A program made the position numbers and the translations under genes. The notes beneath the pieces were generated by a model. That model was not told where the DNA came from and made no database searches. It saw nothing but the letters and a program-made list of their open reading frames with translations. From Bacteroidaceae bacterium (GTDB lineage: Bacteria; Bacteroidota; Bacteroidia; Bacteroidales; Bacteroidaceae), in assembly GCA_902362375.1 (NCBI GenBank), contig CABIVS010000011.1, positions 62,001 to 126,000 of the forward strand: a stretch of DNA of 64,000 nucleotides, in the 5' to 3' direction. Each line of letters opens with the position of its first letter. Position 1 is the stretch's first letter. This document shows, one piece after another, positions 45,101 through 53,406 of this stretch.

Positions 45101-46206
45101 CAGTGAAAGACAGTGGACGGGGGATTCCCGACGGAGTGAAAGACCGGATTTTTGAACCTTATTATCAGGTTTCTCCCAAAGATCACAGAGAGGGTTTCGG
45201 ATTAGGGCTTTCGCTCACCAAATCGCTTATCCAGCTGCATCGAGGACGGATAGAAATAGAAAGTAAAGTGGGAGAGGGATCGAACTTCATCGTTATTCTT
45301 AACGTATCGGAGCAGGCTTATGAAGCCGCTGAAAGACGGCAGGACGGCATTACGCTGGCCGAAATACAGAAGTATAATATGCGCCTCAAAGAAACGGTGG
45401 AAATACTTCCCGATAAACTAACACAGGAAAAGCATCCCTTGCAGGAAGAACGGCAATCCATCCTTATTGTAGAGGATAACAATGAAATGAATAATTACCT
45501 GAAAGAGATTTTCATGGAGAACTATCAGGTGATTCAGACGTATAACGGTAAGGAGGCTTGCGAAGTGATGCAAAAAGTATATCCAAGTCTGATTATCAGT
45601 GATGTGATGATGCCGGTGATGGATGGTCTCGAACTAACCCGGCGCGTGAAGCAGGATATAAACACCAGTCATATACCTGTTATTCTTTTGACGGCAAAAA
45701 CCGATGAGGGAGAGCAGACACAAGGATATTTGTGTGGGGCGGATGCTTATATTCCCAAACCTTTCAACGCGAAGAATCTCGAACTTCTGGTCAGGAACAT
45801 GCAACAGAACCGAATGTCGGGTATCGCGCATTTCAAGCAGACAGAAGAATTGAATATCACACAGATCACCAACAATCCACGTGACGAGAGATTCATGAAG
45901 GATTTGGTGGAATTGATTATGGCTAATATTTCAAAGGAGGATTATGGAATCACTGAAATCACTTCTGCTTTATGTGTAAGCCGGAGTCTGTTGCATACGA
46001 AGTTGAAAATGCTGACAGGTTGTTCTGCTTCGCAGTTCATCAGAAGTATTCGGATGAGGGAAGCCAAGAAACATCTGTTGGATGGCATGAATGTGGCTGA
46101 AGCTGCTTGTGCTGTGGGAATGACTGACCCTAACTATTTCACGAAATGTTTCAAGAAAGAGTTTGATGTCACCCCCACAGAATTCACTAAAGAGCACTTG
46201 GCATAA
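42184..46206 (+). CDS. Hybrid two-component system sensor/regulator (HTCS) of the sulfatase PUL
   Basis: 1340 aa. Signal peptide, Reg_prop beta-propellers (~30-650; repeats such as GFLWLGTRNGL and NIWFGTVNGL), Y_Y_Y domain (~690-765), one membrane helix (~775-795, WAYGFYAVCLLMLGYIGYRY), HisKA with His in YISHDLKTPLTL (~822), HATPase (NLLSNAFKYT, DSGRGIP, GFGLGLSL), receiver LIVEDNNEM with phospho-Asp in ISDVMMPVMDG (~1139), AraC HTH (~1245-1335). It should sense an oligosaccharide from the sulfated substrate and activate the operons on both sides. Its stop is only 8 bases from the stop of the convergent sulfatase gene, with no hairpin between. Confidence 0.95.
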   Translation: MKSINVRRFLLTGLFLYTAMNLCATIHYNNLRFKQFETLDKLPHKTINAITQDNSGFLWLGTRNGLCRYDGYNIVTYQYHENDSNSLCHSFVNTLYNDSLQNAIWIATEEGICKYSSSTGRFVRYRIEGNTKPNVVFLKTFDKQLLAGCSNGVYAYDEKKDAFVPFLLTGTEASLVSGLAEDHNGFLWISTPKGARCYNMHKKVFMKLPESVSRISSKLYVDKFNRLWYNMNQQVNVYDINNQQNYSIKESKQFKIFKSIALDGMDNIWLGSEYGIFVYGKDLRLIHHYQQTEGDLSNLNDNPIYSLFMDANHNMWVGTYFGGVNCYIDATDNFHVFSYGNSRNHLSGKAVRQITGGPDEDIYIATEDGGLNRIDKSGQITRSEALHQRMDVGATNVHSLLLNHEGDLWIGLYEKGARCYNFRTQHTKVFLPMDLYRRHSGFCMIEDAEHDIWYGGLNGFVIFRKEGKGYEVMKFKKPFLKFIFCMVNAPDGTVWAGTRRDGVFRLDKRKQTVERIATFPNKELFITDLYVDSQNQIWVGTDDNGMLLLNSKGEYIASYTEEQIGSNSIKGIVEDNAGNIWFGTVNGLCCIRAKGGIMRYTTEDGLPTNQFNYSSAYKDARGVLYFGTINGLVSFHPERIYKYPSRFNIALTAISLNGELITPSTSDSPLEKTISECTSITLTHKQARSVQIEYSGMNYRYNNNTMYAMKLEGVDKKWQNIGEQHQVRFSNLPAGHYRLRIKAGEDGIHWYEKGEKIIDIRVLPPFWLSGWAYGFYAVCLLMLGYIGYRYTKNRLRLVMNLKTEHNLRVNMEKLNQQKINFFTYISHDLKTPLTLILSPLQRLLSQKEITNHDKKNIEIIYRNANQMKYLIDELLSFSKIEMNQEKINVCKGNIMLFLKELSNIFEIVARDREIDFIVKLDDTDEEVWFSPSKLERIMYNLLSNAFKYTAPGDYVQLTASLQEEDQQTFVHISVKDSGRGIPDGVKDRIFEPYYQVSPKDHREGFGLGLSLTKSLIQLHRGRIEIESKVGEGSNFIVILNVSEQAYEAAERRQDGITLAEIQKYNMRLKETVEILPDKLTQEKHPLQEERQSILIVEDNNEMNNYLKEIFMENYQVIQTYNGKEACEVMQKVYPSLIISDVMMPVMDGLELTRRVKQDINTSHIPVILLTAKTDEGEQTQGYLCGADAYIPKPFNAKNLELLVRNMQQNRMSGIAHFKQTEELNITQITNNPRDERFMKDLVELIMANISKEDYGITEITSALCVSRSLLHTKLKMLTGCSASQFIRSIRMREAKKHLLDGMNVAEAACAVGMTDPNYFTKCFKKEFDVTPTEFTKEHLA

Positions 46207-46214
46207 GGTTCGTG

Positions 46215-47705
46215 TTATTGCTTGCCTTTCTTTTTCTCATGCGGTCCGAATGAAAGTGGAACTACTTTTTTACCGGACTTCTTTAGATTGCGCTGGTATT
46301 TCCTCATCAGTTCCATCCCTTTCAGGCGGGCGTTTTCGCCGTTGGCAAGCTCTTCCGGCATTTGGTTGATCCAGTTCAGATACATCCCGAACAGTTCTTT
46401 ATACTTTTCGGGGTACTGATCTTTCAGCCCGTGTTTTTCCTGGGGATCGGCTTCGATGTCATACAGGTCATAGTCTTTTTCAAAGTGCGGGTCGGAAACC
46501 AGTTTCCATTTACCTTGCCGGATGGCGAATTCATTTTTGAATACCTGATTGTTGCTTTTCTTCTCCGTACTCCAATATAGTACATCGTGCGGCTCTGTCC
46601 GGTCTTTGCCCGACAGGTAAGGCAGCAGGTTGACACCATGCATATCAGCATGAGAGAGTCCGGCGAGTTCCATCACTGTAGGGGCGATGTCGATACTCAT
46701 CACGGGTTTGTTGTAGATGGTTCCTTTGGTCAGTTTGGCTGGATAGCTGACGATGAATGGCACGCGGATGCCTCCCTCGTAGTATGACCCTTTCCGTCCT
46801 CTGAATTCCCATTTGTCACTGTATTCCACGGCTCCGTTGTCACTTAGGTAGAAGATGATGGTATTGTCGCGCAATCCCAGTTGTTCCAATGTTTCTACCA
46901 CTTTTCCCACTCCTTGGTCGAGCGCGAAAGTCATAGCACGGGCAATATCATCCTTGCCGATTTCTTGCGGATTGATTGCCAGTTCTCCAATTAATTCTTC
47001 AGGTGCCTGCAAAGGAGAGTGTATGGCATTGTAAGACAGATATAGGAAGAAAGGGTGGTCGGCATTTTTCTGAATAAAATCTACTGCGCGTTTGGTGTAT
47101 TCGTAGGTGGAATATTCCATCTCCGTCACAGGTTCCATATTATCCAGTGTAAAAGCAAGTCCATTGTAGACTCCGTCCCATGAGCCTCCTACCAGCGGAT
47201 CATAATAATCATGCAACCCGTTGATGAAACCGAAGAACGTCTGGAAACCACGATTATTGGGGTGGCTTCGGATATAATCTCCCAAGTGCCATTTGCCGAT
47301 ACATGCAGTATTGTATCCGTTTTCCACCAAGTATTCACTTAATAGTTTTTGATCTTGGGGAATTCCACCTACGTGTGGAGTGGAAAGCCCATAGAAGCCG
47401 AAACTCTGCTGATATTTTCCGGTCATCAGCCCGGCGCGTGTGGGGCTTGACAGATGTCCTGATGTATATCCCTGCATGCACTGCACACCGCTTGCCGCCA
47501 GTTTGTCGATATTGGGTGTTACAATCTTTTTGATGTGCGGATAGCAGTTCACGCCTCCATATCCCTGGTCGTCAGCTAGGATGATAACGATATTGGGTTT
47601 ATCGGGATGGGAGGGAGTGGTGTGTTGTGCGGACGCTTTCGCTATGGGCAGTATTGCCAATAAAGCTGTTGACAGAGTACTTGTCTTTCTTGCTGATATT
47701 TTCAT
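46215..47705 (-). CDS. S1-family sulfatase, Ser-type
   Basis: 496 aa with signal peptide (cleavage near ASAQHT). Metal motif ILADDQGYGGVNCY (42-55). Maturation motif S86-S-P-T-R within TSGHLSSPTRAGLMTGKYQQ. Also IGKWHLGDY, FLYLSYNAIHSPLQ and YLSDNGAVEYSDKWEFRGRK as further substrate/metal sites. C-terminus is strongly basic (KKSGKKVVPL ... KKKGKQ). Differs in its N-terminal block from the other four, so it likely attacks a different sulfate position. Last gene of the minus-strand SusC/SusD operon, 57 bases after the DUF1735 gene. Confidence 0.93.
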   Translation of the reverse strand: MKISARKTSTLSTALLAILPIAKASAQHTTPSHPDKPNIVIILADDQGYGGVNCYPHIKKIVTPNIDKLAASGVQCMQGYTSGHLSSPTRAGLMTGKYQQSFGFYGLSTPHVGGIPQDQKLLSEYLVENGYNTACIGKWHLGDYIRSHPNNRGFQTFFGFINGLHDYYDPLVGGSWDGVYNGLAFTLDNMEPVTEMEYSTYEYTKRAVDFIQKNADHPFFLYLSYNAIHSPLQAPEELIGELAINPQEIGKDDIARAMTFALDQGVGKVVETLEQLGLRDNTIIFYLSDNGAVEYSDKWEFRGRKGSYYEGGIRVPFIVSYPAKLTKGTIYNKPVMSIDIAPTVMELAGLSHADMHGVNLLPYLSGKDRTEPHDVLYWSTEKKSNNQVFKNEFAIRQGKWKLVSDPHFEKDYDLYDIEADPQEKHGLKDQYPEKYKELFGMYLNWINQMPEELANGENARLKGMELMRKYQRNLKKSGKKVVPLSFGPHEKKKGKQ

Positions 47706-47762
47706 CTTGTTCTATGATTGATTCTTATGATACTATGAGTCTCCGGTTTCATTAGTATATTG

Positions 47763-48716
47763 TTACCAAGTCTCAATACGCAGATCATCTATAGGATCAC
47801 GACGTAATACGAGCTTTTCATCAACCTGATAACGCTTTCCGTCCATCTCATAGATATATTTCAGTGCAATTTCCGGGCAAGGCACGTCTCCATTACCGTT
47901 GAAAGTATATTCTTCACTTTTGTGGATGTAGTTTCCGGTTATTGCTTCAACGGGACGGAAGCCTTTTTCAGTACTGATCTGTACTTTATAGTTGCCACCG
48001 AAATTTCCATTATTTTCAAATGTTAGTCGTAGATTGTCCTTTTTGTCAGTTGTCGGATCTCCAATCCCCGGACGAATGAGTTCACTCTTGCTTAATGTTG
48101 TCAATACGCAGGTGGGACTTTTGATAATGTCCTGTTTATCACCATACGATTGTCGTGTAGATTCTATCGGGTTTCCGGCTTCGTCCAGTTCTACCACATT
48201 GCCTGTCAGATAATAGGTTCCGGAGAAAGAACTTGCATATTTGATAGCAACAACAGATGTTTCTCCTCCCTCGCGAATTTGATCCATAGAACTTTCTGTC
48301 ACTCTGAAGGGCAAGGCATAGTGTACTTCATGGGTTAGTTCGTCAGCATAGAAAGCATCCGTGAATTTGATTTCTACATCTGCAACGGGTAGAGTGGATT
48401 TGCGTACCCGGAATGTTTCCGGGTCGCCCAGTGTGTAATAGTTACTCGGCAGAAGTGTGAATCCGGTGCCGTTGAGTAGTGATTCGTCAATGGTGAATTT
48501 GGCCCAGTCCGTCTTGTCCACTTCGCGTTTTCCTCCTAAAGAAACACCTACATAGATCGACATGTTACGGTCGGATATAACGGTTCGCAGAGGATTGCTG
48601 ATGGCGAATCCGGCAGAAGTCGTTTCATAATCTTCTATGTAATCTTCATAACAGGAAGTGAGGCCGGTCAATAGGAATAACAATGCTATTTGAAGTTTTT
48701 TCATTTTCATAATCAT
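47763..48716 (-). CDS. DUF1735-type surface lipoprotein of the sulfatase PUL
   Basis: 317 aa, possibly starting at Met5 (48704). Lipobox LLTGLTSC then YEDYIEDYETTS. The first half (~25-150: FAISNPLRTVISDRNMSIYV, LLPSNYYTLGDPETFRVRKS) fits the BT_3987-like DUF1735 domain; the second half (~155-317) is a beta-rich domain ending LRRDPIDDLRIETW. Such proteins occupy the SusE/SusF position and are presumed surface glycan-binding accessories. Starts 8 bases after the SusD stop, clearly the same operon. Confidence 0.85.
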   Translation of the reverse strand: MIMKMKKLQIALLFLLTGLTSCYEDYIEDYETTSAGFAISNPLRTVISDRNMSIYVGVSLGGKREVDKTDWAKFTIDESLLNGTGFTLLPSNYYTLGDPETFRVRKSTLPVADVEIKFTDAFYADELTHEVHYALPFRVTESSMDQIREGGETSVVAIKYASSFSGTYYLTGNVVELDEAGNPIESTRQSYGDKQDIIKSPTCVLTTLSKSELIRPGIGDPTTDKKDNLRLTFENNGNFGGNYKVQISTEKGFRPVEAITGNYIHKSEEYTFNGNGDVPCPEIALKYIYEMDGKRYQVDEKLVLRRDPIDDLRIETW

Positions 48717-48724
48717 TACGTTTA

Positions 48725-50512
48725 TTAGTTATTATCCCATCCGATATTGTTTTTCAGATTGGGGTTCTTTAATAGTTCTGCGTGAGGAAGAGGGAGATAG
48801 TAGAAACGTACGTCGTTGAATTTCCGCTCTTCTACTGTTTCTGTGGCATAGGACAGAGTACCGTTAGCGTCTCTTGTCACAATCACCCCTTTTACTGATT
48901 CGTCTAATGGCAGCAACCAGCGACGCATATCGAAATATCGTTGATTTTCGAAAGCCAGTTCGAGTCTGCGTTCATTCTGAACTAACTTGCGGAACTGTTC
49001 TTTGCTGGCACTCATTTCTTCCAGATAAGCATCGTTTTCGGGAAGTCCTCCAGATAGGTGACGAATCATTTTCAGTACGTCATAGGCTGAATACTGACAA
49101 TCTGGTCCTTTCACTTTCGGTCCCCAGGCTTCATTAGAGGCTTCTGCAAAGTTCAGGAATACTTCTGATTTGCGGAGAAGTGGGTTGTAATGAATGGCCG
49201 AAAGCATCTGGGTGGGAGTTAGCATATCTTTTTTCTTAGACATGAACTTGGCGAGATAATATCCCGTGCGACTTGCTTGGTGATGGAACTCTTTAGAGTC
49301 CTTTCCTCCGGCAACAACATCTATAGAGGTACTGTTATCGCCAAATTGGCGTCCTTGGTAATAAACGTTCAAGTCCAGACGTTTATCGCGGTTGGCATAC
49401 GGGAAGTCCGGATCATATTGTTTACTAACACCGATCGGATAACCGTCGATGGCCGGAAAAGCATCCACCAGATTTTGTGACGGAACCGTGTGGGCGGCTC
49501 CTCTGTAGAAAGGAGGAAAATGATTGGTTTCCATTCCGTTTGTATTATAATAGTTTCGGAATACAAAATCAGCGGGTGTCGTGGTCGGGGCATCGGCCAG
49601 ATTGCTTGCTGTCAGCGGGGTATAGCTACCAAAACCATCCAATAACAGTACTGCATTAGAAATGAGAGCGGCATATTCCCATTGTTTCTGATAAGCCTCC
49701 TGATCGGCAATTGAATAATCGGCCCCATGATTCAGAGTAACAATTTTCGAGGATTGGAAAGCGGGACTTGCACTGTATAATGCTACTCTGGACTTCAGAA
49801 CGGCGGCTGCCAACGAGGTGGCACGCCCCGTATTTTCTATACCTACGATTGCGTCGTCACCGGTGTAAGTGTCGGGAAGCTTCTTCATTGCCTGGTCGCA
49901 GTCTTCCATGATTTGACGCACACATTCCTGATATGTGTTCCGTTTGAAATTCTCCGGGTGTTTTCCTTCTTCAATCGTTATGAAACGGGTGGTGATGGGG
50001 TAGCCTAAGGCTTCGCCATCATCCGTACGGCCACCGTAACGTTGAAGTAGGGCAAAGCCCCACCAGGCACGAAGAAATAAGGCTTCGCCTTCCAACCGTT
50101 TTTTGATTGCTGCATCAGTTTCCGGATTGACACGGTCGTAGGATAGGTCGTCGCGTAATCCTTTTTCCATAAATTCATGGATGTTCTGCATTTGTTTGTA
50201 ACAGACGTCCCAATTCCCTATGGGATTGTCGGCTCCTGTAATACCTCCGATGGCAGCTTTGTAGATATTTGAAGCGTATGAGTTTGTGACAGCATTGTCG
50301 GTTGCTACATCCAAAAAGTTGATGTCAAAACAGTTGGGGGTATTCGGAATGGCGGAGTAGGCCTGCATTAATACACCTTGTGCCAGATCTGAAAGGTTCC
50401 AGACTTTATTTTCATCCCATTCGTTGACTGTCTTTGTTTCCAATACATCTTCGCAGGAGATGAACAGTGGTGTCAAGACGGATGATAATATGAGTATTCT
50501 ACCTATTTTCAT
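48725..50512 (-). CDS. SusD-like lipoprotein, pair 2
   Basis: 595 aa. Lipobox PLFISC, then EDVLETKTVNEWDENKVW. TPR-rich SusD fold; C-terminal hallmark VQNERRLELAFENQRYFDMR (~516-535) and ending NLKNNIGWDNN. Partner of the SusC-like gene ending 40 bases upstream in the direction of transcription. Presumed lid of the transporter that binds the sulfated or desulfated oligosaccharide. Distinct in sequence from the SusD of pair 1, so the two pairs likely bind different fragments. Confidence 0.95.
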   Translation of the reverse strand: MKIGRILILSSVLTPLFISCEDVLETKTVNEWDENKVWNLSDLAQGVLMQAYSAIPNTPNCFDINFLDVATDNAVTNSYASNIYKAAIGGITGADNPIGNWDVCYKQMQNIHEFMEKGLRDDLSYDRVNPETDAAIKKRLEGEALFLRAWWGFALLQRYGGRTDDGEALGYPITTRFITIEEGKHPENFKRNTYQECVRQIMEDCDQAMKKLPDTYTGDDAIVGIENTGRATSLAAAVLKSRVALYSASPAFQSSKIVTLNHGADYSIADQEAYQKQWEYAALISNAVLLLDGFGSYTPLTASNLADAPTTTPADFVFRNYYNTNGMETNHFPPFYRGAAHTVPSQNLVDAFPAIDGYPIGVSKQYDPDFPYANRDKRLDLNVYYQGRQFGDNSTSIDVVAGGKDSKEFHHQASRTGYYLAKFMSKKKDMLTPTQMLSAIHYNPLLRKSEVFLNFAEASNEAWGPKVKGPDCQYSAYDVLKMIRHLSGGLPENDAYLEEMSASKEQFRKLVQNERRLELAFENQRYFDMRRWLLPLDESVKGVIVTRDANGTLSYATETVEERKFNDVRFYYLPLPHAELLKNPNLKNNIGWDNN

Positions 50513-50552
50513 ATATTGTTTTTACTTTTATAAGTTCACTAAATGTTCTTTT

Positions 50553-53390
50553 TTAGAAAGTCACGGCAAGTCCTCCTGTGTAAGTGGAGAGTACCGGATA
50601 ATTGGTGATACCTGCATCCGGACGTTCCGGATCCATATTCTTGAAGCCGGAAATCACCAGTAAGTTGGCTCCTCTTGCAAATAGTTTCAGATTTTGCGCA
50701 ATGTCTTTTTTCTTGAATTTGAAGGTATAACTCAATTCAACATTCTTCAAGCGGAAAAATGCGCTGTTCTTTATCCAATAACTTGAGTTGCGGAAGCTGT
50801 TCTTTCCATCGGTGGAAGTCAGGCGCGGGTAACTGCCTTGAGGGTTCAGTGTTTCGTGATAGCGGTCGAGCACCATGTCGGAATACTTACCTAGACCGGT
50901 GTTCCAGTAGTAACTGTTCGACAGGAGTTTGTTCACTCCGGTTTCGGCTACTCCCTGGATATACAATCCCCAACCCTTATAGTTCAAGTCTATATCCATG
51001 CCCCACGAGATTCTTGGGAAGTTATTGCCTACTATTGTTTCATCCCGGCTGTCGATGACACCGTCTCCGTTCAGGTCGGCATAGGCAATGTCTCCATTCT
51101 GGTAAGGACCGAAACTCTGGGGAGTATGACCGTTCAAGGGGACGTCTTTGCCGAACAATCCTTCTGCCTGCAAACCGAAAATGTGGTCGGTGGGTTGTCC
51201 GATTTTCTTTCGGTAGCTTTCTATGTTTTCAAGTTCGTCTGCTTTTATCAGCTTGTTTTTGGAGAAAGTCATGTTTAATCCGATTTCATACGAGAAGTTT
51301 TTGGTCGGTCTGTCAAACCAGCTGATGTATGCTTCCACTCCCTGATTCTTGACTTCCGCCAAATTTTCTGCATATAAATAGTCTCCGATGATATCTGCAT
51401 ACTTTGTGGCGTTTGTACCTATGATGTCCCAGCGTCTTTCGTGGAAATAGTTAATCTCACCACGCAGGCGGTTTTCCAGAAAACGTCCCTCGATACCTAT
51501 ATTCAACTCGGCAGACTTTTCCCATTTCAAATCCGGATTTCCATAACGCACAAGGGAAGTGACATAGGCATTGCTCTTATTTTGTTCGCCGAAACCTACG
51601 GTTCCGTTTTCCTTCCAAGCAGTGTGAAACAGTTTATAACCTGTATTTCCTGCATACCCTAATACTCCAAAACTGGCTTTCAACTTCAGGAAGTTGATCT
51701 TTTCGATTTTCTTCATAAACTGTTCATTGGAAAGTACCCAACCTACTCCGAATGTAGGCGATAAGAAGTATTTATGATCGTCCATGAATTTGTTGGAACC
51801 CATATAAACCAGTGCTGTTTCTACCAGATAACGTCTGGCATATCCGTAGTTCAGGCGAAGGGAATAGCTGGCATCTATGATGTCTTGAGTCTGATTCTGT
51901 CGTTCCATCTTATAATAACGATAAGCAAGGTTCGCTCCGAGGTCATGAACACCGAATGTCCGGTTGTAGGATATATTGGCTCTCCATCCGGAGGTACGGC
52001 TCACTTTATTGTTGGAGATGGAGTGGTCTTTCGGTAAATTCTGTTTTCTCTTTTGCGTGAACAGTATCTGTTCGCTACCTGTTTCGTCCATGTAAGGGCG
52101 AATGTCATAGGTAGGATATACATTGGATAAGGATTGACGGGTAATATTGTAGTTGTCGAAAGTAAGATACCCCTCTGCTGTCAGTCCTTTGACGTATTTA
52201 TTGAAATCCAGGTCGAGTCCGAAATCGGCTTGGCTGGACATATACCGCTCTGATGAGTTGCCGCCATATACAACGTCCGCATAGAGGTTATCGGAGAAAC
52301 GGTCACTTGTACCGAAATAAGGTACTCCATCTTCGGTGGGAGGCAGGCCGATAGCATCCGGCGCAATGGTGAACGGATATTCATTGGGACGATTGGTAGA
52401 AATGGCATTATAGATACCTGTTCCGTCTTTACTTCCCCAGTCTTTGATTTCCAGTCGTGCTCCTACGCCGGCTCTGATATTCATATAGTCGGTGATTCGG
52501 ATTTCCAGATTGCCCCGGAGATTCAAACGATTCAGATTTTGCCTTTCACCTAATTTTTCCAGACCGTTTGCTCCTGTATAGCCGGCTACCATTGCATATT
52601 TCATGTTTTTACTTCCACCGATAAATTCAACAGTCGCTTTCCGGTAGAAACTTTGTTTGCGTGTGAATTCATCCATATAGTCTACGTTGGGATACAGTAA
52701 GTCGTTGACACCTGTACTGTTCTTGTATCCCTCCAATTGTGCGGGGCTATAGATGGGAGCCAGACCGTCGTTTGCACGGGCTTCATTGTATAAAGTAGCA
52801 TAATTGTAGGAATCCAAATAATTCGGTGTGCGGGTTACATGCATGATACCACCCTCTACTGTTGTGCGGATTTTCCGTTTTCCTACTTTCCCCTTTTTGG
52901 TGGTAACTTTGATGACTCCATTGGCGGCTGCCGGACCATATAGTACTTTGGCAACAGCATCTTTCAGGACCTCTATAGACTCGATTTCATCTACCAAAAG
53001 GTCGTCCAGAGAACGTTCTATTCCATCTATAATGACAACAGCCTGATTGTTTCCATTGCTGTGCTGACCACGTATGAACAGTTCGGAAGAGTTGAAACCT
53101 AAGCCTCCGTCCCCCCATCTGACGACAAGTCCGGGTGCTTTTCCCTGTAGGGCATTGATAACATTCAAGTCCGGAAAACTTCTTAATTCTTCGACAGGTA
53201 TGGAGCTGACAGCACCTACGAAGTCTTTGTGCAGTGTGATTCCTCCGTCCAACCGTTCTATGGTAGCCGTGTCAGCGGCAAGTATCTCTCTTTTTGATGT
53301 TTGAGCCGTCGCTATGTCCGGGTGAAGCGTACAGATACCCACTGCAAGGAGGGCCCATTTATATATGATATGTCTTTTCATGTGATACAA
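50553..53390 (-). CDS. SusC-like TonB-dependent transporter, pair 2 (no N-terminal regulatory domain)
   Basis: 945 aa, shorter than its neighbour (1053 aa). After the signal peptide (probably from Met4, MKRHIIYKWALLAVG) and ~30 residues it goes straight into the plug (VGAVSSIPVEELRSFPDLNV, ALQGKAPGLVVRW, IDGIERSLDDLLVDEIESIE, VLYGPAAANGVIKVTTKKG). The usual CarboxypepD_reg-like beta-sandwich in front of the plug is missing. The barrel ends with YTGGLAVTF. Role: glycan import with the downstream SusD. Starts 16 bases after the pair 1 SusD stop. Confidence 0.93.
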   Translation of the reverse strand: MYHMKRHIIYKWALLAVGICTLHPDIATAQTSKREILAADTATIERLDGGITLHKDFVGAVSSIPVEELRSFPDLNVINALQGKAPGLVVRWGDGGLGFNSSELFIRGQHSNGNNQAVVIIDGIERSLDDLLVDEIESIEVLKDAVAKVLYGPAAANGVIKVTTKKGKVGKRKIRTTVEGGIMHVTRTPNYLDSYNYATLYNEARANDGLAPIYSPAQLEGYKNSTGVNDLLYPNVDYMDEFTRKQSFYRKATVEFIGGSKNMKYAMVAGYTGANGLEKLGERQNLNRLNLRGNLEIRITDYMNIRAGVGARLEIKDWGSKDGTGIYNAISTNRPNEYPFTIAPDAIGLPPTEDGVPYFGTSDRFSDNLYADVVYGGNSSERYMSSQADFGLDLDFNKYVKGLTAEGYLTFDNYNITRQSLSNVYPTYDIRPYMDETGSEQILFTQKRKQNLPKDHSISNNKVSRTSGWRANISYNRTFGVHDLGANLAYRYYKMERQNQTQDIIDASYSLRLNYGYARRYLVETALVYMGSNKFMDDHKYFLSPTFGVGWVLSNEQFMKKIEKINFLKLKASFGVLGYAGNTGYKLFHTAWKENGTVGFGEQNKSNAYVTSLVRYGNPDLKWEKSAELNIGIEGRFLENRLRGEINYFHERRWDIIGTNATKYADIIGDYLYAENLAEVKNQGVEAYISWFDRPTKNFSYEIGLNMTFSKNKLIKADELENIESYRKKIGQPTDHIFGLQAEGLFGKDVPLNGHTPQSFGPYQNGDIAYADLNGDGVIDSRDETIVGNNFPRISWGMDIDLNYKGWGLYIQGVAETGVNKLLSNSYYWNTGLGKYSDMVLDRYHETLNPQGSYPRLTSTDGKNSFRNSSYWIKNSAFFRLKNVELSYTFKFKKKDIAQNLKLFARGANLLVISGFKNMDPERPDAGITNYPVLSTYTGGLAVTF

Positions 53391-53406
53391 TTTTTAAATG
53401 AGTAAA

